NCBI GenBank assembly: GCA_023460935.1
Contig: JAEWOI010000035.1
Coordinates: 72,674-136,673, forward strand
DNA from: Actinomycetes bacterium
GTDB lineage: Bacteria; Actinomycetota; Actinomycetes; Propionibacteriales; Propionibacteriaceae
DNA: 64,000 nt
Direction: 5' to 3'
The notes below the pieces were generated by a model that made no database searches, had not been told where the DNA came from, and saw only the letters and a program-made list of their open reading frames with translations. Below are positions 53,290 through 62,641 of this stretch, one piece after another. The first letter of the stretch is position 1, and every line of letters begins with the position of its first letter. The translations under genes and the position numbers were made by a program.

Positions 53290-53446
53290 ACCAGGAAGGT
53301 GTGCGGCTGATCGGAGAAGTGTGCAGCGACGCGAGCGGTTCGAGGATTGGGATCATCATGTCCGGCATCGTGACCGTGGGACGGGTGAATGGTCTCGGAC
53401 ATTCCTCTCGTCGAGTGGTGACGACGGGAAGGTTGACGGCGCCAGC

Positions 53447-53747
53447 CTAGAGCGGCCGAATGGTCTCCCCGGGCAGTGGCCGCTCCTGACCCGGCGGCAG
53501 TGGAGGAGGACCACCCGCCCGCCAGGTCCTGGATCAGCCGGCCGACCTGTTTCCACGCGTGGGCCTACCAGTCGTGCGCCCCGACGACGTCGACGTACAG
53601 CTCAATCGCTGCGCTGGGCGGCAGCGGACCGCCAGAGCCGACCAGCCCGGCAACCGTGGGCGAGTGCATGCCGTGCTCGGCGAGCAGCTCGCGGACCCGG
53701 TCGCGGTACGGCAACAGGGCGTCGTCGGCCGGGAAGTCAGGCTTCAC
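53447..53747 (-). pseudogene. Broken paralogue of the nucleotidyltransferase-like gene
   Basis: The first 60 codons encode a protein close to that at 51006-51311 (YRDRVRELLAEHGMHSPTVA, then GSGGPLPPSAAIELYVDVV), after which an in-frame TAG at 53565-53567 stops it. The homology goes on: AHAWKQVGRLIQDLAG in the same frame, VVLLHCR in a second frame and PGQERPLPGETIRPL in a third, ending at the stop 53447-53449. This matches the tail LLVHCSPGLEDLLPGERM of the intact gene. So the gene has one nonsense and at least two frameshift changes. It lies six bases downstream of the GNAT gene. Confidence 0.7.
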
Positions 53748-53752
53748 GGCGG

Positions 53753-54268
53753 TCAGGCCTGTGGGCGGTCGAGAATCGCGCGGGCGTCCTTGATGAGGAT
53801 CATCAGGTAGTGCGGATCCAGCGGGGTCGGCTCGAATCCGTAGCCGCGGTAGAACGCGGCCGCCTGGTCGTGCAGGGCGTTGACGGCGAGTGCCCTGATC
53901 CCGAACTGGTCCGACGCCGCGACTGTCCTGCTGATTGCGTCGATGAGCAGGCTGCGGCCGACACCGGCCCCCTGGTGCTCCAGGTCGACCGCGAGCCGGC
54001 CCAGGAGCATGATCGGGATCGGGTTCGGCATCCTGCGCTTGAACTTGCCTGCCACCTGCCGCTGCTGCACGCTGCCGGCGGCGAGAGCGTAGTAGCCCAC
54101 CACCCGCCCGGCGCAGGTGGTCACGTAGCAGCGGGACCCGCCGCCGACGTGGTTGCCGTAGGCGTGGGTGCGCAGGTAGTCGTCGAGCGACTGTTCGCCG
54201 CTGCGGAAGTCGTTGACCTTGTCGATTTCGGTGAGCAGGCGTGGACGGCTGTAGGAGCCCTCAGGCAT
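53753..54268 (-). CDS. GNAT acetyltransferase toxin (TacT/AtaT type)
   Basis: A 171-residue GNAT-fold enzyme. The acetyl-CoA-binding loop is LEHQGAGVGRSLL near residue 97, and AAAFYRGYGFEP near residue 140 closes the fold. The RPRLLTEIDKVNDFRSGEQSLDDYL start is characteristic of toxins that acetylate aminoacyl-tRNA and block translation. The gene overlaps the upstream DUF1778 antitoxin gene by 8 bp, which is the usual arrangement. It is a stability module of the island. Confidence 0.9.
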   Translation of the reverse strand: MPEGSYSRPRLLTEIDKVNDFRSGEQSLDDYLRTHAYGNHVGGGSRCYVTTCAGRVVGYYALAAGSVQQRQVAGKFKRRMPNPIPIMLLGRLAVDLEHQGAGVGRSLLIDAISRTVAASDQFGIRALAVNALHDQAAAFYRGYGFEPTPLDPHYLMILIKDARAILDRPQA

Positions 54269-54533
54269 CGAACACCGACGGCGAGGTCAGCAGCTTCTCC
54301 AGCTTCGCGTTGGGCTGCACCGGGCGGTCGAGGATCGCGTTGAATTCGTCCCATGAGGCCGCGTCGAGCACGAACAGGGTCCGGTCGGCCAGCACGTTCT
54401 CGGCAGCGCTTCGCGCGGCCTGCACGGTGAAGTCGGTCACGGAGCGGCCCTGCGACTCCGCCGCCGCCTTGATGATGTGCTCGTCGTCGGCGGTCATGCG
54501 GAGTGCGATCCGGGAGTCCTTCGTGGTGCTCAT
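54261..54533 (-). CDS. DUF1778 antitoxin (TacA type)
   Basis: A 90-residue antitoxin. Residues 8-45 form the ribbon-helix-helix (RIALRMTADDEHIIKAAAES, SVTDFTVQAA) that binds DNA and represses the operon. The C-terminal part (WDEFNAILDRPVQPNAKLEK) wraps the partner toxin. Start at ATG 54533. It overlaps the GNAT gene, so both are made together. Confidence 0.9.
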   Translation of the reverse strand: MSTTKDSRIALRMTADDEHIIKAAAESQGRSVTDFTVQAARSAAENVLADRTLFVLDAASWDEFNAILDRPVQPNAKLEKLLTSPSVFDA

Positions 54534-54744
54534 GCAAGGAGTGTACGCCTAACAGGCACACAGACAAACAGAGATGCAGAGTGCTCGTTTGGCTAGGGTC
54601 CCCATCGCGCATGAGGGTACGTGCGTCGTCCCTCACGGCACTTCGGATCGCAATACCGCCCTCATCTCGTCGTGGGCAATGCGGATGTCGACGTCCTTCC
54701 CCTCAGCCGGACCTCGCCAGGCTGACTCTCTGGATCCCATGCGC

Positions 54745-57700
54745 CTAGTAGTGGGCTGCGATGTAGTGGTAGGTCTGCGAGAACAGCTCCCCGTCGATCG
54801 GCAGGCCGTGCTTGAACAACACGTCACGGATGTTGCTGCGAATCAGCATGTTGCCGCGTTGGGTGGACGCCCAGCGCTCGTAGCGGACGTCTCTCACGAT
54901 CTCGTCGATGTCGTGCACGGCGAGCGCGATGATCTCGGAGGTCTCGGTGGGCGCGTATTGCTCGAAGATCTGGGTGAGCGCACCCACGTTCGGGTCGAGG
55001 ATCGCCAGACCGGTCTGGCCGGAGGCTTCGTCGGCCTTCTCGATGTTGCGCAGGTCTGTGGCCAGCTTCAGGGCGTCCCGCAGCCACTCGATGTTCGCCT
55101 TGGCGCCGGCCAGGTGACGTTTCCGCAGGGCGTCGAGCCGTTCGGCCAGGGACTTCACCGCTGGATGGCTGCCGTTCGCGCCGGCGAGGAGCCGCTTCAG
55201 GCGTTCGGCGATGCCGTCGACGATCTCCTCGGCACTCTTGGGTTGCTTGGCCGGGTCCGGGTCGAGCAGGCCCTCTTCGACGAGCCGCTTGATCGTCTCC
55301 GCGTCGGCGACCACGAGTTCCTGGTTGTCGCCCTCGACGTGGACGTCGGTGATGTTGGCGTACACCAGGTTCAACGTCTTGGGCCCGACCCGCAGCCACA
55401 GCCGCTCCTCCGAGCCTGGGGTGCCGGAGAACAGGGACACGAAGAGTTGCGACAGCAGCTTGTAGGTCTTGCGGTGCGGCTTCAGTCGCTCGTCGGGCCA
55501 GGCGGTCTCCCACAAGCCGTGGAGCATCTTGAAGTCGGCGAAGAACTGGTCGCGGTGCGGCCCTTCCGGGATCCGTTTGACCGCGTCCATCAGGAACTCG
55601 GCGGCCGGCGCGTCGAAGGCGACACCGACGAACCGCACCAAGGTCTGGTCGAGCTGGGCCTCGAAGGAGTCGACAACACCTTGCAGGTCGACCTCGCGGG
55701 TCGGTGTGTTCGGGTCGTTCGGTTTCATCGCCTTCGCGAAACCGTCGCCGAGGCCGACGTAGTCGACGATCAGGCCGTACAGCTTTTCGTAGCCGGTCTG
55801 TGGGTTGCGCCAGGTCCGGTTGGTGCGGGCCATCGTCTGGAACAGGGTGTGGTCGCGCAGCGGCTTGTCCAGGTACAGGACGCCCTCGATCTTCGCGTCG
55901 AACCCGGTGCCGAGCTTGGAGGTGACGACCAGGAACTTCAACGGGTCACCCAGGGTCCGAAACCGCTTCAGCAGCTGCTCCTCGGCCTGGTCGGTCAGCC
56001 CGTGCACCTGCCAGGCTGGGTCATCCTTCGCACTCACCGTCATCACCACCGCCGCCTGGTCGTAGCGGCGCATCTGCCCCAGCTGCCGGGTGATCTCGTC
56101 GTAGTAGGCGACGCACATCGCCCGGTCCAGCACAACGACCTGGGCCTTCATGCCGGTCGGGTCGATCGTGGAGTAGAAGTGGTCGAGCATGTCGGACACC
56201 ACCACCCGGACCCGTTCGGGGTTGGCGAAGAACGTGGAGATGTCGGCCGCCCGTTGGGCCACCTTGTCCGCCTCCACCTCCGACAGGCCCTCGGCGGCCT
56301 TCAGCTCGTTGAACGCCTCGTCGAGCGCGGTCTTGTCGAGCTGGAACTGCACAAGCCGCGGGTTGACGTGGATCGGGACCGTCATGCCGTCGGCGATGGA
56401 CTGGTCGGAGGTGTAGGAGTGCAGCACCTTCCCCGGGTCGCCGGGGTCGCCGTATAGGGCGAACGTGTCGTGGTCGTCGTTCTTCAACGGGGTGCCGGTG
56501 AACCCAAAGAACGTCGCCTCCGGCAAGGCCCGGCGCATGTCGCCGCCAAGCACACCCTCCTGGGTGCGGTGCGACTCGTCGACCAGCACGAAGATGTTGG
56601 AGCGCTCGTTGAGCAGGCCGGCGTCCTTGAACTTGTGGACCGTCGTGAAGATGAACCCGCGCTGGTCATCCGCCAACAGGGTCCGCAACTGGGCGGCGGT
56701 TTGCGGCATCCGGACCCGCTCCAGTCCGGCGCTGGTGAACTGGGCCCACACCTGGCGCACCAGCTGCTTGCGGTCGGTCACCATCACCACTGTCGGGTTC
56801 CGCAACGACTGGTTTCGCAGCAGCGCCACCGCCGTGAACAGCATCGCGATCGTCTTGCCGGAGCCTTGCGTGTGGAACGCCAAGCCCCGCCGGCGCGCCG
56901 GGTCGAGCGCACGCTGGTACAGCAGCCGGGTCACCTCCACCTGCGGATAGCGGGCCACGATCTTCACCAGGCTCGGCGTGTCCGGGTCGTCGTCGGCCGG
57001 GGTCTCGTAGAACGTAAAGTCCAGCAGCATCGACAACACCATCGCCGGGCTCAGCAGCTGGTCGACCACGCCGAGAACATCGCTCAAGGTCGGCTGCTTC
57101 TTAGCGGGACCCCAGGTCTTCCAGTCAAACGCCGGCGTCCGCACCGCCCCGTAGCCGAGCTCGCGGCCTTCGGAGGCGAAGCTGAACACGTTCGGCACGA
57201 AGAACGCGCTGCGTTCCGGCTCGTAATGGTCGTGGACGTCTTGGGCGCCCTTCACCCACGTGACGCGAGGGCTCGACGGCGACTTGGTCTCGCCCACCAC
57301 CAGCGGGATGCCGTTCACCCACAACACGAGGTCGAACCGTGCCTGGTCACCAGGCGTACCGAACACCACCTCATCCGATACCACCAGCGTGTTGTTCGCC
57401 GGGTGCTCGAAGTCGACCAGCCGCACCGGCACATGCCCCTTCGTGCCGACGAACTCGTGATGCCTTGACCCCTGCAACCAGGACGCGAACCGCTGATTCG
57501 CCTCCACCAGGCCGTCATCAGTCGACCGCAAGGTCACATCCACTAGCTGCGGCACGATCTCCTCAACCCGTGACGGATCATCACTGATCACCGGGTTCAA
57601 CCGCACTAGCCCGTCGCGCAGGTCGTCCTCGACAAATACCTGCTCGTGGCTCCTCGCCAACTGCCAGCCAGGCACATGCGTCCAACCCAACTGGACCAGA

Positions 57701-57753
57701 CGCTGCACAATCGGCAACTGCACCGCATTCTTCTCATCGATCCCCGACATCAC
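54745..57753 (-). CDS. hsdR: Type I restriction enzyme R subunit
   Basis: A 1002-residue motor and nuclease subunit. The N-terminal PD-(D/E)xK nuclease shows DLVLWVNGIPLVVGETKSPS (Asp ... Glu-x-Lys) near residue 130-150. The SF2 motor follows: Walker A AFHTQGSGKTIAM near residue 290, VLVDESHRTQEG (motif II), FFGFTGTPL (motif III). A helical C-terminal domain contacts the methylase. The start is GTG 57753 or ATG 57750, overlapping the hsdS stop. It is intact, with no frameshift. Confidence 0.95.
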   Translation of the reverse strand: MMSGIDEKNAVQLPIVQRLVQLGWTHVPGWQLARSHEQVFVEDDLRDGLVRLNPVISDDPSRVEEIVPQLVDVTLRSTDDGLVEANQRFASWLQGSRHHEFVGTKGHVPVRLVDFEHPANNTLVVSDEVVFGTPGDQARFDLVLWVNGIPLVVGETKSPSSPRVTWVKGAQDVHDHYEPERSAFFVPNVFSFASEGRELGYGAVRTPAFDWKTWGPAKKQPTLSDVLGVVDQLLSPAMVLSMLLDFTFYETPADDDPDTPSLVKIVARYPQVEVTRLLYQRALDPARRRGLAFHTQGSGKTIAMLFTAVALLRNQSLRNPTVVMVTDRKQLVRQVWAQFTSAGLERVRMPQTAAQLRTLLADDQRGFIFTTVHKFKDAGLLNERSNIFVLVDESHRTQEGVLGGDMRRALPEATFFGFTGTPLKNDDHDTFALYGDPGDPGKVLHSYTSDQSIADGMTVPIHVNPRLVQFQLDKTALDEAFNELKAAEGLSEVEADKVAQRAADISTFFANPERVRVVVSDMLDHFYSTIDPTGMKAQVVVLDRAMCVAYYDEITRQLGQMRRYDQAAVVMTVSAKDDPAWQVHGLTDQAEEQLLKRFRTLGDPLKFLVVTSKLGTGFDAKIEGVLYLDKPLRDHTLFQTMARTNRTWRNPQTGYEKLYGLIVDYVGLGDGFAKAMKPNDPNTPTREVDLQGVVDSFEAQLDQTLVRFVGVAFDAPAAEFLMDAVKRIPEGPHRDQFFADFKMLHGLWETAWPDERLKPHRKTYKLLSQLFVSLFSGTPGSEERLWLRVGPKTLNLVYANITDVHVEGDNQELVVADAETIKRLVEEGLLDPDPAKQPKSAEEIVDGIAERLKRLLAGANGSHPAVKSLAERLDALRKRHLAGAKANIEWLRDALKLATDLRNIEKADEASGQTGLAILDPNVGALTQIFEQYAPTETSEIIALAVHDIDEIVRDVRYERWASTQRGNMLIRSNIRDVLFKHGLPIDGELFSQTYHYIAAHY

Positions 57754-58994
57754 GCCACCGCCTCATCTGCTTCGAGCAGAGCGTCGTAGGACTCCGGGAT
57801 CTCGTGCTCACCCGAGAGCAGGGCGGTGAGGACATTGGATCGGAGCTGCAGAAGCGAGCGCTCTGCGGCGTCGTGGCCGGCGATGACGGCATCCAGAGCA
57901 AGCAGAGGGGCAACGAAGCGAAGCTTCAGTTCATCAGTCGGCCTGCCGATCGGAATCGACTCCAAGATCCGCTGGTTCAAGCCCTTCATGATCGTCCCGG
58001 TCGCGTTGAGTTCGAGCCACGCGAGTGTCGACGGCGTCTGGAGTTGGAGAGCCACCAGGCGTGAGTCTTCAAGGGGCAGACCGGTCCTGACGCGCAGGCC
58101 GTCTGAGCCCAGGAAGTAACCCGCCTCGGACTCATTCACCCATGCCGAGCGATCGACGGCGCCCTTGCGAGCGAACACGATGTCACCGGCGTTGAGTGTG
58201 TATCCCGGCAGTCTGGTGAGGACTGTTGATCCTACCCTCGGGGTCTTGTCTCTGACGAGTAGGTAGCCGTGACGCACCTCCCCGGTCGAGATCACTGGAA
58301 CACCATCTGACGAATACTCGGCCGCCTTCAGAGCAGTGCCGAACGGTCCTGTCTTGATCGATCCGCCAGCTCCATAGACAACGTCCCCGAGCGTGGTTCG
58401 AGTGCCGAGCGCCGACACTTCATCAAGGTCGCGAAGGAGAGCCGCTCTCTCGTTGAGGGCTACCTTTCGCACGGCTCCTTGCGTGGCTATCGCCTCATCG
58501 AGCGCGCTCACCAGGTCAACGATGCGTCGCTGCTCGTGCAGAGGAGGAAGGAGAAGTTGGTGACTCGCCACGTCCGGTGGCCGCACGGCGGGATAGTTGC
58601 TGCCAGTCGCCTTGCCCACCATGTCGTCACAGAACGCCTCATGGCTCACGATCGACCAGACGAACTCAGGCAGCGCCAGTTCTGCTCTCGCGCGCAGCAC
58701 GGCGAAGCCTGTGGACGCAACCTCCCCATCGAGCTCCGGAGGGACGGCCGCGAACGCGCGCAGGTTGGGCCGCACCGTTGAAGCGATGACGTCTCCAGCT
58801 CGGATCACGCGGCGGGCCCGACCAGGCGCCTCGCCGAAGCGCACTGTGGGTGTGTTGACCGGGATTGGCTTTCCCCAGTTCACGCTCGCGATGTCGACGT
58901 AACGGATCTCCTTGTCGTCAGGCCACTTGGGCGTGCTCTCCGGGTTGATCTTTGCGATCTCGCCGAGTGTTGTCTCGACCCATCCGTCACGCAC
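57750..58994 (-). CDS. hsdS: Type I restriction enzyme specificity subunit
   Basis: A 414-residue specificity subunit with two target-recognition domains. The first begins GWVETTLGEIAKINPE and the second near residue 215 (TTLGDVVYGAGGSIKTGPFG). Each is followed by a conserved helix: EQRRIVDLVSALDEAI and LDAVIAGHDAAERSLLQLRS. The symmetry is typical. The recognition sequence cannot be derived from the protein. It overlaps hsdM by 8 bp and hsdR by 4 bp, so the three genes form one operon. Confidence 0.93.
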   Translation of the reverse strand: MRDGWVETTLGEIAKINPESTPKWPDDKEIRYVDIASVNWGKPIPVNTPTVRFGEAPGRARRVIRAGDVIASTVRPNLRAFAAVPPELDGEVASTGFAVLRARAELALPEFVWSIVSHEAFCDDMVGKATGSNYPAVRPPDVASHQLLLPPLHEQRRIVDLVSALDEAIATQGAVRKVALNERAALLRDLDEVSALGTRTTLGDVVYGAGGSIKTGPFGTALKAAEYSSDGVPVISTGEVRHGYLLVRDKTPRVGSTVLTRLPGYTLNAGDIVFARKGAVDRSAWVNESEAGYFLGSDGLRVRTGLPLEDSRLVALQLQTPSTLAWLELNATGTIMKGLNQRILESIPIGRPTDELKLRFVAPLLALDAVIAGHDAAERSLLQLRSNVLTALLSGEHEIPESYDALLEADEAVA

Positions 58995-60507
58995 CGAAAC
59001 CAGCCGCCTTCAGCTTCTCGTCCAGAACACGCTCCGCGGCGCGCAGCGCGTCGCGCGAGTCCCAGTAGGCGGCAAGAGCAGCCTCCACATCGACCTCGGC
59101 CAGCTTCGAAGTCTGGATGTAGCGGCCGATGTTCAGGTCGAAGTCGTTGCCGGCGATCTCGGCCAGATCGACCAGGCGGAGCGACAGACCGTCCTCTCCG
59201 TCGGCGTCGTCGCCGGCGGCGTAGGCGGTGTGGATGACGTCGATGTCGGTGTCGTCCATCGTGTTCTGGTTCTTGCCGGGCCGGAACCGCTTCGAGGCGT
59301 CCACGAACAGCACCTTGCCGGCCCGCTCCGGGTTCTTGGTCTTCCGCCAGATCAGCAGGCACACCGGGATGCTGGTCGAGTAGAACAGGTTCGGCGGCAG
59401 CCCGATCACTGCCTCCAGCAGGTCCTTCTCCAGCAGGCAGCGACGGATGTCGCCCTCCTTGCCGCCCCGGAACAGGACGCCGTGGGGCATCACCACGCCA
59501 ACCCGGCCTGTGTCGTCCTTCATCGAGGCGATCATGTGCTGGATCCAGGCGTAGTCGCCGTTCTTCGCCGGCGGCACCGCACATAGCACCCGGCCCCACT
59601 GGTCGTGCTCCCACGTACCGGCACCCCAGTTCTGCAATGAGAACGGCGGATTGGCGATGACCACGTCGAACCGCTTCAGCCGCCCAGCTTCCTTGAACTT
59701 CGGCTCGCGGAACGTGTCGCCGCGGCGGATGTCAAAGTCGGTAAGGCCGTGCAGGTACAGGTTCATCTTGGCGATCGCCGACGTGGTGAGATTCACCTCC
59801 TGGCCGTGCAACGCCAGCTCGTAGGGGTTGCCGCCGGCCTCGCGGACCGCGTTCACCGTCTCAACCAGCATGCCGCCCGAGCCGCACGCCGGATCCACCA
59901 CATCATCACCGGGCTTCGGGTCGAGGATCTTCACCAGCAGGTGCACCACATGCCGCGGCGTGAAGAACTCGCCGGCCTTCTTGCCGGAGGCTTCGGCGAA
60001 CTCCCGCAGCAGGTACTCATACGCCGCACCTAGCAGGTCGCCGTCGACATGGTCGGGGTCGAGCTTCACCGAGTGGAACGCGTCCAGCAGGCCGACCAGC
60101 GCCGACTCGGGCAGCCGGTCCTTGTTCGCCCAGTTCACATCTCCGAACACACCGACCAGGTCCCGGTTCGCCAGCTCGATCCGCTGCAACGCTGTGTTCA
60201 GCTTCGCCCCGACACCCATCACGGTCGAATGCACATCGGCCCAGTGACAGTCTTCCGGGATCACGAACGGCTGGAAGTCGGAGTTCTCGATCGCCTCGGT
60301 CAGCCGGTCTCCGTACCGCTCGACCGCCTCCGCATGCCGGTAGTCCCAGTTGTCGCTGATCCACTTGAAGAACAACACCGGGAACACATACTGCTTGAAG
60401 TCTCCCGGGTCGACCGGGCCACGCAACGCATTCGCCGCAGCCCACAAAGTCGTCTCCAGCTTCTGCTGGGTGAGCTTCTGCCCGTTGGGGGTGATGTTCA
60501 GGCTCAT
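58987..60507 (-). CDS. hsdM: Type I restriction enzyme M subunit (N6-adenine)
   Basis: A protein of about 506 residues. The N-terminal HsdM domain (KLETTLWAAANALRG, PVLFFKWISDNWDY) is followed by the methyltransferase: GEFFTPRHVVHLLV, DPACGSGGML for S-adenosylmethionine and VIANPPFS, the NPPF motif of N6-adenine methylases. The ATG at 60507 is preferred; AAGGAAGG lies 13 bases upstream, and a GTG at 60540 is possible. First gene of hsdM-hsdS-hsdR. Confidence 0.94.
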   Translation of the reverse strand: MSLNITPNGQKLTQQKLETTLWAAANALRGPVDPGDFKQYVFPVLFFKWISDNWDYRHAEAVERYGDRLTEAIENSDFQPFVIPEDCHWADVHSTVMGVGAKLNTALQRIELANRDLVGVFGDVNWANKDRLPESALVGLLDAFHSVKLDPDHVDGDLLGAAYEYLLREFAEASGKKAGEFFTPRHVVHLLVKILDPKPGDDVVDPACGSGGMLVETVNAVREAGGNPYELALHGQEVNLTTSAIAKMNLYLHGLTDFDIRRGDTFREPKFKEAGRLKRFDVVIANPPFSLQNWGAGTWEHDQWGRVLCAVPPAKNGDYAWIQHMIASMKDDTGRVGVVMPHGVLFRGGKEGDIRRCLLEKDLLEAVIGLPPNLFYSTSIPVCLLIWRKTKNPERAGKVLFVDASKRFRPGKNQNTMDDTDIDVIHTAYAAGDDADGEDGLSLRLVDLAEIAGNDFDLNIGRYIQTSKLAEVDVEAALAAYWDSRDALRAAERVLDEKLKAAGFGA

Positions 60508-60795
60508 CTCGATCGACTGACCTTCCTTGATTGCCCGCACCTCCTGTAGCCGATTCTCGCGGTCAGCGGGTCATCCAGCATTCTGCCTGAACGAGCTGAC
60601 AAGGCGGGTCACCAACGCAACGTCCGTGCGTTCTTCTCGTCGACGAGAGTCTCATGACTCGTTTCGATCAACTGCCGTGTACCGCCCGGTGGTTGACCCG
60701 CCGACGCAGTGGCTGCCTTTCAAGTGGGGCGCCATCGCCATCGCAGCCCGTCGCGTGCTTCCCTTACGGTTCAGTCCTGCGCGCCGGTGAGCCGC

Positions 60796-61071
60796 TCATT
60801 CCATACCCGCGAAGAAATCGGAGGTCCGGACACCCAGAACCCGGGACAGGTCAACCAAGCGCTCGTAAAGGAGTCCACGACGCCCGTGCTCTACCTCGAT
60901 CAGGTGGTTGCGAGAGATGCCGGCTTCCAGTGCCAGCGCCTCTTGGGTCAGACCCTTCTCGATACGAATCGCGCGGATCTGCGCGCCGACCTGCTGACGG
61001 ATGCCTTGCCATCGTGCGAGGTGGGAAGGATCCGTCTGCGATGGTCTGGTCGGCACCCACTGATGCCACAC
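60796..61071 (-). CDS. XRE-family transcriptional regulator
   Basis: A 91-residue protein. The C-terminal 65 residues form an XRE helix-turn-helix (GAQIRAIRIEKGLTQEALAL, GISRNHLIEVEHGRRG). The first 25 residues are of doubtful coding value; translation may start later. It lies upstream of hsdM on the same strand, so it may be a C-protein-like or island regulator. The 12-mer ACTAGTAGGGCA lies about 19 bp before its GTG and again before the integrase gene. Confidence 0.8.
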   Translation of the reverse strand: MWHQWVPTRPSQTDPSHLARWQGIRQQVGAQIRAIRIEKGLTQEALALEAGISRNHLIEVEHGRRGLLYERLVDLSRVLGVRTSDFFAGME

Positions 61072-61089
61072 TCAATGGGCACAGAAGTC

Positions 61090-61101
61090 TGCCCTACTAG
61101 T
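61090..61101 (-). promoter_or_regulatory. Candidate shared operator ACTAGTAGGGCA (copy 1)
   Basis: This 12-mer occurs upstream of the XRE-family gene start, and identically and in the same orientation at 62612-62623 upstream of the integrase gene. It contains the palindrome ACTAGT. It could be an operator of the XRE protein or a recombinase arm site. Confidence 0.4.
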
Positions 61102-61250
61102 TAGTCATCCGAGGCAGAGGGCGTTCAGGGCTGGCCTCGAAGCAGCTCATCTTCGCGGTAGCGCTCGGGGAGCTTATGTCCGCCGGCAGCGACTGTCCGC
61201 TGCTCGTCCGTGCGATTGAGAGGGTGTGGTGCCGGAGGCCGGACGGTCCG

Positions 61251-62570
61251 TCAAGGGTTGGTGACCGAACCAGAAGCGCGTGGCCTCAGGTCGGCCTCCA
61301 TCTGCCGGAGCGCCTGGCGGAGGGCAGAACCGAGCGGATGGCGGTAGTTGTCGACCATTCGGCGTGTGGACCAGCCCATAAGCGCCATCAACGTCGGCTC
61401 ACTCACCTCCATAGCACCGAGCAGGGAGGCTGCGGTGTGCCGAAGTTCGTGCGGTTTGTAGTGGCGGCTGACCTCGGCGCGGGCGACGAGTCGGCACCAC
61501 AGTCGGTAGTCGGCGCTGTGAGTGAGGGGACGCCCGTTAGGCGTTGTGAACATCCATGCATGGGCGGCGTTCCATGAATCGGATGAAGCGGCGCGGTCTT
61601 CAGCTTGCTGGCATCGATGGGCCTCCAAGGCTTCCACCATCTGGGGACCGAGCGGCAACTCGCGACTGGAAGAGGCGGTCTTGAGGCCGACCACTGAGGG
61701 CATGCATCGCCGCTGGGGACAAAGACCGGGCGACCGGTTGCACGTGAGCTCATCGCCACACCCGTGCGAGTAGGTGTCGCGGATTCGGTTCCTGCTGAAC
61801 CTCAACACGCCAGTCGGCGAGAGGTCCTCCCACACGAGGCCGAGCACCTCTGCGCGTCGGGCGCCGAGAAGACCCAACAGCCATCGGGCCCGTAGGCGGT
61901 CGCCGTCGATCTGGCCGAGCAAGGCAGCGAGGTCTCCTGCCTCGATCGCTGTTCTCCGCTCGCCCTTGGTGGGTGGTTCGATGAGTCGTGCATCCCACTT
62001 GTCGTCGACGTATGCCGTTACCGGTGCTCGCCGGGCCAGCACCACGAGCGTTGCAGCATTGCGCTCCACAAGCCGTCGACGCACGGCGACCTCCAAGCCT
62101 GCTCGAAGCGTCTTCAGCGCCTGTGCCTGAACTGACTCGCTCTCTATCAGGGCGAGCATGCGCTCAACATCTGCTTGTGAGATGTGGCCGAGCGGAAGGT
62201 CGCCTAGCACGGGAAGGATGTCTCGTCGTAGGGCTCCTTCGTAGTTTGCGATGGTTGTCGGCTTTGCGTAGGTCGGGACGACCTCGCGCAGCCAATAGAC
62301 GAGCCAACTCCCACTGGAGCCTTCGGGATAACAACGCCTGCCGTGCCTGTTGTGCTCGGCCTGGATCCGAGCCATTTCAGCAACGAGCTCCGCGCGGGTG
62401 GCGCGGGTGATGCTGCGTCGCACCCGTCTCCCGTCGGCGTCTTTTCCCAACGAAACCTGTCCACACCACGAACCCGATGAGGTCAGTGCGATCGTCCCGA
62501 GCCCGTTCAGCCGACGGCGGCCAGGCGCCGCAGCTGGCACACCCGCACTCACTCCGCCCGCCCTGCCCAC
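61251..62570 (-). CDS. int: Tyrosine recombinase (site-specific integrase)
   Basis: A 439-residue integrase. An N-terminal AP2/arm-type DNA-binding region (SGSWCGQVSLGKDADGRRVR) is followed by a core-binding domain (TTIANYEGALRRDILPVLGD) and the catalytic domain. Catalytic residues are visible: Arg in GARRAEVLGLVW, HELRHTAAS and the tyrosine in MVDNYRHPLG. A cysteine cluster (CGDELTCNRSPGLCPQRRC) interrupts the catalytic domain and may bind a metal. It is probably the enzyme that inserted the island in tRNA-Val. The start near 62570 is uncertain. Confidence 0.92.
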   Translation of the reverse strand: MGRAGGVSAGVPAAAPGRRRLNGLGTIALTSSGSWCGQVSLGKDADGRRVRRSITRATRAELVAEMARIQAEHNRHGRRCYPEGSSGSWLVYWLREVVPTYAKPTTIANYEGALRRDILPVLGDLPLGHISQADVERMLALIESESVQAQALKTLRAGLEVAVRRRLVERNAATLVVLARRAPVTAYVDDKWDARLIEPPTKGERRTAIEAGDLAALLGQIDGDRLRARWLLGLLGARRAEVLGLVWEDLSPTGVLRFSRNRIRDTYSHGCGDELTCNRSPGLCPQRRCMPSVVGLKTASSSRELPLGPQMVEALEAHRCQQAEDRAASSDSWNAAHAWMFTTPNGRPLTHSADYRLWCRLVARAEVSRHYKPHELRHTAASLLGAMEVSEPTLMALMGWSTRRMVDNYRHPLGSALRQALRQMEADLRPRASGSVTNP

Positions 62571-62611
62571 CGTGATGATCTAGCCACGCCTTACCCCCCG
62601 GCTACCGAATA

Positions 62612-62623
62612 TGCCCTACTAGT
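62612..62623 (-). promoter_or_regulatory. Candidate shared operator ACTAGTAGGGCA (copy 2)
   Basis: Second copy of the 12-mer described at 61090-61101, about 40 bp upstream of the integrase start, in the same orientation relative to the gene. Confidence 0.4.
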
Positions 62624-62641
62624 GTGGCGCAAGAACCGTGA

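Noticed and set aside
53356..53556. Independent small gene on the minus strand
   Set aside because: Part of its frame is explained as the frameshifted tail of the broken nucleotidyltransferase-like gene (VVLLHC).
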